A program made the position numbers and the translations under genes. From Kineosporia succinea (GTDB taxonomy: Bacteria; Actinomycetota; Actinomycetes; Actinomycetales; Kineosporiaceae), in NCBI RefSeq assembly GCF_030811555.1, contig NZ_JAUSQZ010000001.1, positions 2,046,001-2,110,000 of the forward strand: a DNA stretch of 64,000 bases, read 5' to 3'. Each line of letters starts with the position of its first letter. The first letter of the stretch is position 1. Of the stretch, positions 1-8,760 are shown piece after piece. The notes under the pieces were generated by a model. That model made no database searches and was not told the DNA's origin. It saw nothing but the letters and a program-made list of their open reading frames with translations.

Positions 1-1
1 G

Positions 2-2293
2 AACGCCCGGGGCCCGCTCATCCCGGCCGGCGCCGGTGCCGCCGGTGAGCCGGCGCTGCCCGCGTTCGCCGCCGGGCGTCCACTCGTCAGCTCCGTCCCG
101 GCCGCGAAAGGCCTGGTCACCGGCATGCTCGCGGCCTTCGCGGCGGCCGGTCTGGTCGCCGGTCTGGCCCAGACCTACGTGCGTGACCTGGGTGCCGGGC
201 AGCCCGGTTTCGGGATGCTGTTCGCCGCTGTCGTCGCCGGCCTGGCCCTCGGGCTGAGGGTGGCTCCCGGGCTGCTCGGGGGCTTCGCCCGGGCCCGGCT
301 CTTCGCCCTCGCCCTGATCGCGACCGGCCTGTTCCTCGCGGCGATCGCCCTGATCCCCAACATGGTGATGGCGGTCCTGCTCACCGTGGGCCTGAGCATC
401 TGCGGCGGCGTCGTGTGGGGCACCGGCGGCGCGCTGCTCGGTCTGGCCGTCGACGACACCGTGCGTGGCCGGGCCTTCTCCTACCTCGGCGCCGCGGCCC
501 AGATCGCGCTGGTCGCGGTGCTGGCGATCGGGCCCGCCCTGGCCGCCGGAATCGGCCGCCACACCTTCAACTTCACCGACTCGCACTCGCTCACCTACAA
601 CGGTGCCGCGTTCGTGTTCCTGATCGCCGCCGTGCTGGCCGTGGCCATCGGGGTGGCCACCTACCGCCGCACCGACGACGGCACCGGTTCCGGGCTGCGG
701 CACGACCTGCAGGCGCTGCTCGCGGCCCGCCGGGCCCAGCCGGTCACGCCCCCGGCGCCGGCCGAGTACCCCGGCGTGTTCGTGGCACTCGAGGGTGGCG
801 ACGGCAGCGGCAAGTCCACCCAGGCCCGTCTGCTGGCCGACTGGCTACGCACCGACCAGGGTCACGACGTCGTGCTCACCCGGGAGCCCGGCGCCACCCC
901 GCTCGGCGTGCGGCTGCGTGAGGTGCTGCTGGGCAACGCCTCCGAGCTGGGCAGCCGGGCCGAGGCCCTGCTGTTCGCGGCCGACCGGTCGCACCACGTC
1001 GAGGCGGTCGTGCGGCCGGCGCTCGAGCGCGGGGCGGTCGTCGTCACCGATCGCTACATCGACTCCTCGGTCGCCTACCAGGGCGCCGGGCGTGAGCTCG
1101 ACGGCGACGAGGTGCAGCGCCTTTCCGCCTGGGCCACCGGTGATCTGGTGCCCGCCCTCACCGTTCTGCTCGACGTCGACCCGGTGATCAGCAAGGCTCG
1201 CCGGGCGCGCGACGCCTCGCGCACGGGTGAAGACCGGCTCGAGTCCCTGGCCGACGAGTTCCACGACCGGGTGCGGGCCGAGTTCCTGGCCCTGGCCCGC
1301 CGGGCACCGCACCGCTACCTGGTGGTCGACGCCGGGATGGGCCCCGACGAGCTGCAGCACCTCATCCGCGAGCGGGTGCGGCAGGTGCTGCCGGTCTCGG
1401 CGCGCCGCCGCGCCGAGCTGAACGAGCGGCTCGCCGACGAAGAACAGGCCCGCGAGCGCCGGGCCGCCGCCGAGGCCGAGGTCCTGCGGATGGACGCGGA
1501 TCTCCGCCGCCGCCGGGTGCTCGAGGCCCGCGAGCGCGAGGAGTCACGGCGCCGGGCGCGCGACGAGGCCGAGCGCCAGCTGCAGCACGAGGCCGAGCGC
1601 GAGCTGCGGTCCGAGGAGTCACGGCGTAACCGCGAGGAGGTCGACCGGCGGGCCAGCGAGGCGGCGGCCGCCGCGGCGCTGGGGCCGGTCACCGAGCCGG
1701 TTCGGATGCCGGGCCGCTACCCGGCCCGTCCCGACGCACCGACGCAGGTCGTGCCGCCGGTCCGGCCTGACGAGCCGACGCAGATCGTGCCCCCGGTGCG
1801 TCCCGACGAGCCGACGCGTTCGGTCCAGCCGGTTCAGCCGGTTCAACCTTCGCCCCCGGCGGCGCCCCATCAGCCGGGTCAACCGGGTCAGCCGGGCTAC
1901 CCCGCTCAGTCGGGTCAGCCGGGTCCGTCCGGTCAGCCGGGTCCGTCGTCCACGGGACCACAGCCGACGCAGCCGCCCGGTGCCCAGCCGCCCGCGCGTC
2001 CCCAGTCCGCCGGACCCCAGCACCCCGATGCCTGGGCTCCCCCGCCGACCCGACCGACGCGTCCGCAAGCCCGTGAGCCCTACGCGGGCGACACCAACCC
2101 GGTGCCACAAGACCGCCCCGCCCGCCCCGCGCGCCCGGAGAGGGAGTCAGCGGCTCCGCCCCGCACGATCAGCCTGCCCGAGATCGAGCTGCCCGAGGGC
2201 GATGACGACGACGAGCAGACCGGCGACCGCACGATCAACCTCACCGACGACGAGAACGGCCCGATGCGGCGACGCGGACGGCGTCAGGCATGA
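2..2293 (+). CDS. tmk: MFS transporter-thymidylate kinase fusion, 5' partial
   Basis: The reading frame is already open at base 2, so the start lies outside the window; 763 residues are visible. Residues about 1-225 are hydrophobic helices of major facilitator type. A complete dTMP kinase follows (about 258-470): Walker A EGGDGSGKST near residue 264 and the thymidylate-binding DRYIDSSVAYQG near 350. This enzyme phosphorylates dTMP to dTDP. After it come a charged, probably coiled-coil stretch rich in Arg, Glu and Ala (about 470-570) and a Pro/Gln/Gly tail with short repeats (RPDEPTQIVPPV-like, then QPGQPG-like). Ordinary Tmk is about 210 aa, so both ends are additions. The stop overlaps holB by 4 nt. 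Kinase activity looks intact; the transport role is inferred from fold only. Confidence 0.88.
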   Translation, partial: NARGPLIPAGAGAAGEPALPAFAAGRPLVSSVPAAKGLVTGMLAAFAAAGLVAGLAQTYVRDLGAGQPGFGMLFAAVVAGLALGLRVAPGLLGGFARARLFALALIATGLFLAAIALIPNMVMAVLLTVGLSICGGVVWGTGGALLGLAVDDTVRGRAFSYLGAAAQIALVAVLAIGPALAAGIGRHTFNFTDSHSLTYNGAAFVFLIAAVLAVAIGVATYRRTDDGTGSGLRHDLQALLAARRAQPVTPPAPAEYPGVFVALEGGDGSGKSTQARLLADWLRTDQGHDVVLTREPGATPLGVRLREVLLGNASELGSRAEALLFAADRSHHVEAVVRPALERGAVVVTDRYIDSSVAYQGAGRELDGDEVQRLSAWATGDLVPALTVLLDVDPVISKARRARDASRTGEDRLESLADEFHDRVRAEFLALARRAPHRYLVVDAGMGPDELQHLIRERVRQVLPVSARRRAELNERLADEEQARERRAAAEAEVLRMDADLRRRRVLEAREREESRRRARDEAERQLQHEAERELRSEESRRNREEVDRRASEAAAAAALGPVTEPVRMPGRYPARPDAPTQVVPPVRPDEPTQIVPPVRPDEPTRSVQPVQPVQPSPPAAPHQPGQPGQPGYPAQSGQPGPSGQPGPSSTGPQPTQPPGAQPPARPQSAGPQHPDAWAPPPTRPTRPQAREPYAGDTNPVPQDRPARPARPERESAAPPRTISLPEIELPEGDDDDEQTGDRTINLTDDENGPMRRRGRRQA

Positions 2294-3507
2294 GCGTCTG
2301 GGACGACGTGGTCGGCCAGGAGGCCGCTATCGGGATCTTCCGCCAGGCGGTCCGCGCGGCCAACGAGATCGTGGAGGCCGGCAGCGGGCTGGGGCTGAAC
2401 TCTGACGACGACGGGCCCGCGGTCTCCGGCGGTATGACCCACGCCTGGCTGATCACCGGTCCCCCCGGATCGGGCCGGTCCACCGCGGCCCGGGCGTTCG
2501 CCGCCGCGCTGCAGTGCCTCGAGGGTGGGTGCGGCGTGTGTCATGCCTGCACGACCGCCCTGACGGGAGCCCACGCCGACGTCAGCCTGGTCGCCACCGA
2601 ACACGTTCAGCTGCGCGTCGATGACGTCCGCCCGCTGATCCAGCTCGCGCAGCGCAGCCCGTCGGCGGGGCGCTGGCGGGTCATCGTGATCGAAGACGCC
2701 GACCGGCTCAACGACTCCTCCGGCAACGTGCTGCTCAAGGCCGTGGAAGAGCCTCCGCCCCGCACGGTGTGGCTGCTGTGCGCACCGGGGGCCGACGACG
2801 TCCTCACCACGATCCGGTCGCGCTGCCGACGCATCGGGCTGCGGATCCCGCCGGTGGCCGCGGTGGCCGACCTGCTGGTGCGCCGCGACGGCGCCGACCC
2901 GGCCATCGCCGCGTTCGCCGCGCGCTCCGCGCAGAGCCACATCGGGCTGGCCCGCCGGCTCGCGCTCGACGAGGCTGCGCGCATCCGGCGCCGCGAGGTG
3001 CTGAAGCTGCCGCTGACCCTGCGCAGCGTGGGTGCGGCGGTGCTCGCCGCCGGGCAGCTGGTCGAGGTGTGCGCCGAGGAGTCGAAGGCCCGCACCACCG
3101 AGCGCGACGCCGAGGAGAAGGCCACGCTGCTGCGCTCGCTGGGGGCCGAGGGGCTGTCCACGCTGCCCCCGGCCGTGCGCAGCCAGGTGAAACAGCTTGA
3201 GGAGAACCAGAAACGGCGGGCCACCCGGGCCCAGCGCGACGTGCTCGACCGCTCGCTGATCGATCTGCTCTCGCTGTACCGCGACGTGCTCGTGCTGCAG
3301 CTCGGCGCGACCGGGCGCGAAGACAGCATCGAGCTCGTGAACGCCGAGATGGCCGATCTGATCAACGCCGAGGCCCGGCAGAGCACCGCCACCTCGACAC
3401 TGCGGCGCATGGAGGCGATCGGTGTCGCCCGGGAGCGGATCGAGGCCAACGTGTCGCCACTTCTGGCCCTGGAGTCACTGATGGTGCAGTTGCGTCCGGC
3501 TGCCTGA
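2290..3507 (+). CDS. holB: DNA polymerase III subunit delta'
   Basis: Delta' is part of the clamp loader that places the beta clamp on DNA. The 405-aa protein starts MSVWDDVVGQ, the usual actinobacterial opening. It has a P-loop-like GPPGSGRST in which the Walker lysine is Arg, in keeping with delta' not hydrolysing ATP. A four-cysteine zinc module (CLEGGCGVCHAC) follows, then the IEDADRL and SRCRR motifs of AAA+ clamp loaders. The ATG overlaps the tmk stop as ATGA, so the two are probably translationally coupled; tmk-holB adjacency is common in bacteria. Confidence 0.93.
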   Translation: MSVWDDVVGQEAAIGIFRQAVRAANEIVEAGSGLGLNSDDDGPAVSGGMTHAWLITGPPGSGRSTAARAFAAALQCLEGGCGVCHACTTALTGAHADVSLVATEHVQLRVDDVRPLIQLAQRSPSAGRWRVIVIEDADRLNDSSGNVLLKAVEEPPPRTVWLLCAPGADDVLTTIRSRCRRIGLRIPPVAAVADLLVRRDGADPAIAAFAARSAQSHIGLARRLALDEAARIRRREVLKLPLTLRSVGAAVLAAGQLVEVCAEESKARTTERDAEEKATLLRSLGAEGLSTLPPAVRSQVKQLEENQKRRATRAQRDVLDRSLIDLLSLYRDVLVLQLGATGREDSIELVNAEMADLINAEARQSTATSTLRRMEAIGVARERIEANVSPLLALESLMVQLRPAA

Positions 3508-3596
3508 TTTCTCCCGGGCCCCTGGCGCCCCCGCCGCACAGTCATCTCCGATAGCGTTCTGAGTCCGGTCGAACACCAGGCATGCCGAGGAGAACG

Positions 3597-5183
3597 ATGT
3601 TCCGCAGCGACCGGCGGGAGCACCGACCCGCCGTCCGGTCCCTGACCCTCCTCGCAGTAACCCTGCTGGGCACCGCATCCTGCTCGTTCCCGAGTTCGAG
3701 TTCGAGCGGTGGCTCCACGGCCGACCCGACCGCGCTGCCGAGCGCGGGCAGCGTGCCCTCCGGCGTCACCGACCCGGCCACCGACGCGAAGTTCGCGAAG
3801 TTCTACGACCAGAAGGTGACCTGGTCGGACTGCGACAGCGACATGCAGTGCATGAAGTTCACGGTCCCCACGGACTGGTCGGACCCCACCGGCGAGACCA
3901 TCCAGATCTCGGTGAACCGGCTGCCCGCCCAGGGCGACGACCCGATCGGCTCGATGGTCCTGAACCCCGGCGGCCCGGGCGTCTCGGGCCTCGACTACGC
4001 CAAGGTCGCCAAGCAGGCGTTCGGCGAGAGCATCCTGCGCAACTACAGCGTGGTCGGTTTCGACCCCCGGGGCATCGGTGAGTCCGCCCCGGTCAAGTGC
4101 TACGACAACAAGCAGTACGACGCGTACACCTCGGCCGACGGCACGCCCGACGACCAGGCCGAGATCGACGAGGCCGTGGCCGGGTCGAAGGAGTTCGCCC
4201 AGGCCTGCCAGGCGAACACCGACAACGACCTGCTCGAGCACGTCGACACGCTGAGCACGATCAAGGACATGGACGTGCTCCGGGCCCTGCTCGGTGACGC
4301 TGTGCTCTCGTACCACGGCGCCTCGTACGGCACGTACATCGGCGCCTGGTACGCGGAGACGTTCCCGTGGCGGGTCGGCCGGATGACGCTCGACGGCGCC
4401 ATCGACCCGTCCACCACCGCGCAGGAGTACACGGCGGGTCAGGCCGAGGGCTTCTCCCGCGCGTTGCGGGCCTTCGTGACCGACTGCCAGAGCGGGGGCG
4501 ACTGCCCGCTGCGGGGAACCGTGGACGAGGGCCTGAACCAGCTGGCCACCCTGGTGGACCGAGCGGATTCCGACCCGCTCGACACCGGTGACCCCGCGCG
4601 TCCCCTGACCCAGGCCCTGATGCTGACGGGCATCGCCCAGGCGCTGTACGCGCAGCAGCTGTGGCCGCTGCTCTCGACCGGGCTGACGCAGGCCACGAAC
4701 GGTGACGGCACGGGTCTGCTCACGCTGGCGGACGCCTACCTGGAGCGCACCGACAACGGACAGTACGGCCAGACCCTGGCGGCGAACCCGGCGATCTTCT
4801 GCCTGGACGTGCCCGAGACCCGTACGCCCGACGAGATCGCCGAGGGTGCGGAGAAGCTGAACGAGCAGTTCCCGCCGCTGGGTGGCTCGATCGGCTGGGG
4901 CGGGCTGGGCTGCTCGCAGTGGCCGTACAAGGCCGTGATGGAGCGCAAGGAGCTGCACGCGGCGGGCTCGGCGCCGATCCTGGTGCTCGGCACGGTCGAT
5001 GACCCGGCCACGCCGTACGAGTGGGCGCAGGCCCTGTCCTCCCAGCTCGACGCCGGGCGGCTGCTGACCTGGAAGGGCACGGTGCACACGGCCTACCGCC
5101 AGGGCAGCAACTGCATCGACGAGAAGGTCGAGGACTACATGCTCACCGGGGCGCTGCCGGCCGAGGGCACGACCTGCGAGTAG
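3597..5183 (+). CDS. secreted alpha/beta hydrolase, TAP-like tripeptidyl aminopeptidase family, probable lipoprotein
   Basis: The ATG at 3597 is preferred over the in-frame ATG at 3582 because GAGGAG sits 4-5 nt before it. The 528-aa product opens with an Arg-rich n-region, a hydrophobic segment and LLGTASC, a slightly irregular lipobox, followed by a Ser/Gly linker; export and lipid anchoring are therefore likely. The nucleophile elbow is GASYG, the oxyanion region NPGGPGVSG. A C-terminal TAP-like domain carries the probable catalytic Asp (GTVDDPATPY) and His (GTVHTAY). Relatives in Streptomyces remove tripeptides from secreted proteins. Substrate here is unknown. Confidence 0.85.
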   Translation: MFRSDRREHRPAVRSLTLLAVTLLGTASCSFPSSSSSGGSTADPTALPSAGSVPSGVTDPATDAKFAKFYDQKVTWSDCDSDMQCMKFTVPTDWSDPTGETIQISVNRLPAQGDDPIGSMVLNPGGPGVSGLDYAKVAKQAFGESILRNYSVVGFDPRGIGESAPVKCYDNKQYDAYTSADGTPDDQAEIDEAVAGSKEFAQACQANTDNDLLEHVDTLSTIKDMDVLRALLGDAVLSYHGASYGTYIGAWYAETFPWRVGRMTLDGAIDPSTTAQEYTAGQAEGFSRALRAFVTDCQSGGDCPLRGTVDEGLNQLATLVDRADSDPLDTGDPARPLTQALMLTGIAQALYAQQLWPLLSTGLTQATNGDGTGLLTLADAYLERTDNGQYGQTLAANPAIFCLDVPETRTPDEIAEGAEKLNEQFPPLGGSIGWGGLGCSQWPYKAVMERKELHAAGSAPILVLGTVDDPATPYEWAQALSSQLDAGRLLTWKGTVHTAYRQGSNCIDEKVEDYMLTGALPAEGTTCE

Positions 5184-5277
5184 GACTCTCCGGCGGGGCT
5201 GGCACTCAGCACCCCTTCGGACCCCGTATACTCGTTCATCGTTGGTCCGGCAGAGCCTTGCTGGGTCGACGGGGTTC

Positions 5278-5350
5278 GCCACCTTAGCTCAGTTGGTAGA
5301 GCAGCTCATTCGTAATGAGCAGGTCGTCGGTTCGAGTCCGACAGGTGGCT
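5278..5350 (+). tRNA. tRNA-Thr (CGT)
   Basis: A full cloverleaf folds. The acceptor arm GCCACCT pairs with AGGTGGC (5343-5349), with T5350 as discriminator. The anticodon loop TTCGTAA holds CGT at 5311-5313 (reads ACG, Thr). The T arm GTCGG-TTCGAGT-CCGAC is canonical. CCA is not encoded. Confidence 0.97.
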
Positions 5351-5355
5351 CAGAA

Positions 5356-5388
5356 GATCGGTGGCACGCGAGTCGCGTGCCACCGATC
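5356..5388 (+). terminator. intrinsic terminator after tRNA-Thr
   Basis: A perfect 15-bp stem (GATCGGTGGCACGCG and its complement) with loop AGT begins 5 nt after the tRNA. It is followed by a weak T-rich stretch. It may also protect the convergent AraC gene. The 336-bp gap 5351-5686 otherwise holds no credible gene. Confidence 0.8.
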
Positions 5389-5686
5389 GTCGTTTGCGCC
5401 CTCGTCACCACCGCCACAGCGCCGGATTCGCGACTCAAGAACCACCCCGCTGACCGCGAGTCACGCCGCTGCGCACACCCGCTGCACTACAGCCGAGGTC
5501 ACCGGCCGCGCAGCCCTGACCTTGCCCCGGCGGCCGGGCAGCCGGGTAAGTGCCTGGAGGAGCAGGACGGGCTGATCGGTCCTGCACAGCGGAGTGGGAG
5601 CTCCTTCAGGCCGCCGCCGGGCACGCGGCACCACGCGGCACCCTTGAGACAGCTGACGAACACAGCAACAAAAGCCGGCACCGGCC

Positions 5687-6580
5687 TCAGAGCGCCAGCC
5701 CGAGCACCCGTTCGTGGTCACGCCGATACCGCCCCGGCGACACCCCGAACTCCCGCCGGAAAGCGTTGGCGAAGGCGAACTCCGACCCGTATCCCACCTG
5801 CACCGCGACCGAGGCCAGCGGCGCGTCGGTGTCGCACAGCAACTGCGCCGCCCGGGTCAGACGCTGGCTGATCAGGTACGACATCGGCGACCGCCCCGTC
5901 TGCGCCACGAACCGCCGGCTGAACGCCGTGCGTGAGAGCCCGGCCAGCGCCCCGAGCCGCTCCACCGTCCACGGCTCCTGCGGGCTCGCGTGCATCGCGT
6001 CCAGCACCGCCGCCACCTGCACGTCGTCCACCTCGAACGACGCACCCCGCCAAACCCTCAGCGCATTGACCAGAATCAGGTCGATCAACGCCGTGCGCGT
6101 GATGCTGGCGCCGGCCTGCTCGTCGTTCGCCACGTCACCGCCCAGCACCGTGATCAACGCGGACAGCTCGTGCGAGGCATCGGGCCGGACCACGATGAGC
6201 TCGGGCAGACCTCGCAGAAACGTGTGCACCTGGCCACTTTTCAGCCGGTAGGCACCGCACAGCACGGCGAGGTCGTACGTGTCGGCGTCACGCGGGGGCG
6301 CCTGCGGGCCGAGCGCGAGCAGGGGCACCTCGGGCAGCGGACGCGGTTGCAGGGTCAGCGCGTGTTCGGCCCCGCTGGGAATCAGCACCACGTCACCGGC
6401 GGTCACGGGCACCGGATCACCCGCGGCACCGATCAGCCAGGCCGAACCGGAGGTCACGGCATGGAACCCGATGCCCGCGAAGGCGTCGAAGCGGGCCCCC
6501 CACCGCCCGGATCCGCCGAACCACCGGGCCCCGGCCTCACCGACCCGAGCGCCGGCCAGGGCCGTGCTGACCAGATCCAT
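5687..6580 (-). CDS. AraC family transcriptional regulator (cupin N-terminus)
   Basis: The 297-aa protein has an N-terminal cupin-like sensing half (DVVLIPSGAEHAL, typical of the AraC_binding cupin_6 family). Its C-terminal third is an AraC double helix-turn-helix: LAGLSRTAFSRRF, then PMSYLISQRLTRAAQLL, LASVAVQVGYGSEFAFANAFRR and the FGVSPGRYR ending. It probably controls the flavoprotein gene immediately upstream on the same strand (52-nt gap) or a metabolic target elsewhere. The ligand cannot be read from sequence. Confidence 0.9.
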   Translation of the reverse strand: MDLVSTALAGARVGEAGARWFGGSGRWGARFDAFAGIGFHAVTSGSAWLIGAAGDPVPVTAGDVVLIPSGAEHALTLQPRPLPEVPLLALGPQAPPRDADTYDLAVLCGAYRLKSGQVHTFLRGLPELIVVRPDASHELSALITVLGGDVANDEQAGASITRTALIDLILVNALRVWRGASFEVDDVQVAAVLDAMHASPQEPWTVERLGALAGLSRTAFSRRFVAQTGRSPMSYLISQRLTRAAQLLCDTDAPLASVAVQVGYGSEFAFANAFRREFGVSPGRYRRDHERVLGLAL

Positions 6581-6631
6581 ACGCCGGATTTTACCGACTC
6601 GGCCCGATCCCCGATCGCCACGGCCCCACCC

Positions 6632-7648
6632 TCAGGCCACCACGGCCTCCCCGTACCGTTCGGCGGCCAGGTAGGCGTTCAGGTGCGGGTGCCGTCCGCC
6701 CACCGCGACGTCCCGCCAGAAACGCTGCAGCGCTGAGGAGTTCGAGAATCCTCGGGTCCCGCCCAGGTCCAGCAGAAGCTCCAGGGCGGAACGGCAGTCG
6801 CGCGAGGCCTCGGCCATCTCGAAACCGAGACGCGTCCCGTCCTCCGCCGCCAGGCCAGCCGAGTCCGCCTCCGACGCCACCGCCGCCAGAGCCCGCGAGG
6901 CTCGGTCGACCAGGTACGTCGCCCGGCCCAGCCACTCCCGCGCCCCCGCCGACTCGCCCATCCGGGTGTACGCCGTCATGTACGGCTTGCGGTCGGACGC
7001 GAACATCTCGCGCACCTCGTCGAGCGCACCCCGCGCCGCACCGACGACCGGCGCCAGCACGGTCAGCGCGAAGAACAGCCGGTCACTGAGCAGACCGGGC
7101 AGCGGTGCCGCGGCGATGCGCCCGGCGGGAACCAGCACACCGTCCGCGACCACGGAGTGACTGCCCGTGCCCCGCATCCCCGCGACGTCCCAGGTCCGCC
7201 GGATCTCCAGGTCACTCATCGGGATCAGGGCGACCGAGAAGACCGAACCGTCCATCACCCCGAGCAGGGCCCACTCGGCGTCCTCACACCCGGAGACACT
7301 GACCCACGAGCCCCGGACGCGGCCGTCTTCGACCCGGCCCGTCGGAGCTCCCGTGCCGCACACCGGAACATCCGGCCCGATCTCTTCCAGCACTCCGAAA
7401 GCACGGTACAGAAGCGTTTTCGCGACCGCACAGGTTCCCACGTTCCAGCTCGTCGACGGGCAGGCCCGACCCAGATCGGCAAGCCGGGACGCGGTGGTGG
7501 ACGCCGTGGCCCACGCACCTCCCTGCTCGGCCGGGGCGCGCAGCGCGAAGTCGCCCGCCGCCCGTACGGCGGCAATGCTCTCCGCGGCGGGACGCCCGGA
7601 GGCCTCGGTCTCGGCGGCGTGTGCGGCAAGGGTTTTCAGATCAGTCAC
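6632..7648 (-). CDS. acyl-CoA dehydrogenase-fold flavoprotein, group D monooxygenase-like
   Basis: The protein has the layout of acyl-CoA dehydrogenase-like enzymes: an N-terminal helical domain, a middle beta domain (VRGSWVSVSGCEDAEW), a TWDVAGMRGTGSHSVV segment and a C-terminal helical bundle ending in LDLGGTRGFSNSSALQRFWRDV. The GMRGTGS segment and the late RFWRD motif recall flavin-dependent oxygenases such as DszC and HsaA more than beta-oxidation enzymes. Such enzymes use reduced flavin from a separate reductase, which is not seen nearby. The start is uncertain: GTG at 7648 gives 338 aa and fits the family, while ATG at 7705 would add 19 residues. The AraC regulator follows on the same strand. 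Confidence 0.72.
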   Translation of the reverse strand: MTDLKTLAAHAAETEASGRPAAESIAAVRAAGDFALRAPAEQGGAWATASTTASRLADLGRACPSTSWNVGTCAVAKTLLYRAFGVLEEIGPDVPVCGTGAPTGRVEDGRVRGSWVSVSGCEDAEWALLGVMDGSVFSVALIPMSDLEIRRTWDVAGMRGTGSHSVVADGVLVPAGRIAAAPLPGLLSDRLFFALTVLAPVVGAARGALDEVREMFASDRKPYMTAYTRMGESAGAREWLGRATYLVDRASRALAAVASEADSAGLAAEDGTRLGFEMAEASRDCRSALELLLDLGGTRGFSNSSALQRFWRDVAVGGRHPHLNAYLAAERYGEAVVA

Positions 7649-7751
7649 CCCACCAGCCAACCAGCGAAGGCGGGCCGGGTGAATACGCAGGACAACCGCG
7701 TCCATACGCATTTCACCCGGCCCGCCGGAAACGCACCGTGAGAGGGCGAAC

Positions 7752-8651
7752 TCAGCCCGCCACGTCCACCCGCAACTGCTCGAGCATCGGATGGAAGGTG
7801 TCACCAGGGCATTCGGTGGCCGTACCCGGCCAGTCACGGTGACTCGAGATCGCCGCGACGCTCGCCGCCACCGCGCTGATCGGGTTCACGTAATCGACCG
7901 TGCTCTGCGGGTCGACACCCTGCCAGCGAGTGAGACCCCGTAGCAGCCGCACCAGGCTCCGGTACTGCTTCGCACTCGGCTCGACCGCCGTGAAGTCGCC
8001 CAGCAGAGCGATTCCCACGTTTCCGGCGTTGTAACCGGTGACGTGGGCGGCGTTCACCATCTGCCCATCGGTGTCGAACCCGGGAACGGAATCCTCACCG
8101 GAGTAACGACCCTCGTAGATCAACCCGGCGTCGTCGATCAGGAAGTGGTACCCGATGTCGCCCCAGTCCTGGTCGATCGCGTGGTAGCGATAGATGTTCT
8201 GGATCCGGATCTGCGGGTCCGGGTCGGCATTCGCGTCGGCCGTGTGGTGCACCGTGAAAGTCTGTGTGGGCCAGTAGGTCTGAGGCCAGTTCTCCGAACC
8301 GTCCGGCAGGAAGCGCAGCGACTCGTCGGCTCCCCAGTCGGCGCGGGAGACGTAGTGGCAACCAAAAATGCGGGACGCGCCGGTCGGTTCCGGGGCGCTC
8401 GAAGCAGTCAGGCGGGTGGCGGCGATGCGCTGCTCCACCGTGCCCTCCGCGGTCTGCGTGCGGAAGGCCGCCAGTTCACCGGAGTCCTTGCCCCCGGCGC
8501 ACCCGAGCGCCGACCCCGGGGAGGAGACGACCGGGTCGGCGGATCTGCCCACGGCGGTGGCGGTGACAGCCCCGGCCACACCGAGACCGAGCGCACCACC
8601 GAGTCCGAGGAACGCCCTGCGGGACGACGAAAGGGACGAAACATCAGCCAT
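7752..8651 (-). CDS. Tat-exported peptidoglycan recognition protein / N-acetylmuramoyl-L-alanine amidase
   Basis: ATG at 8651 has AAGGA 7 nt upstream. The 299-aa product has a twin-arginine signal (SRRAFLGLGGALGLG). A type-2 amidase/PGRP domain follows, with zinc ligands visible as the first His of VHHTAD, the His of SSHRDW and the Cys of TECPG; the Tyr of IGYHFLID is the usual catalytic helper. It is predicted to cut the amide between MurNAc and L-Ala in wall or muropeptides outside the membrane. It stands alone and is divergent from the gene at 8761. Confidence 0.9.
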   Translation of the reverse strand: MADVSSLSSSRRAFLGLGGALGLGVAGAVTATAVGRSADPVVSSPGSALGCAGGKDSGELAAFRTQTAEGTVEQRIAATRLTASSAPEPTGASRIFGCHYVSRADWGADESLRFLPDGSENWPQTYWPTQTFTVHHTADANADPDPQIRIQNIYRYHAIDQDWGDIGYHFLIDDAGLIYEGRYSGEDSVPGFDTDGQMVNAAHVTGYNAGNVGIALLGDFTAVEPSAKQYRSLVRLLRGLTRWQGVDPQSTVDYVNPISAVAASVAAISSHRDWPGTATECPGDTFHPMLEQLRVDVAG

Positions 8652-8760
8652 CACGTCATCCTTCTGGCTGTTCCACGACCTGTAAAACCGGCGGTGCGCG
8701 AAACATCCGGCACAGCTTCCCGTTTGTGCAGATGCCTCGCCGCCCGGGAGAATCCGGCGC

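Noticed and set aside
2607-5282. 891-codon minus-strand open frame
   Set aside because: It lies antisense to holB and the TAP-like hydrolase, is Arg/Ala/Gly-rich without any domain, and is typical of chance open frames in very GC-rich DNA.
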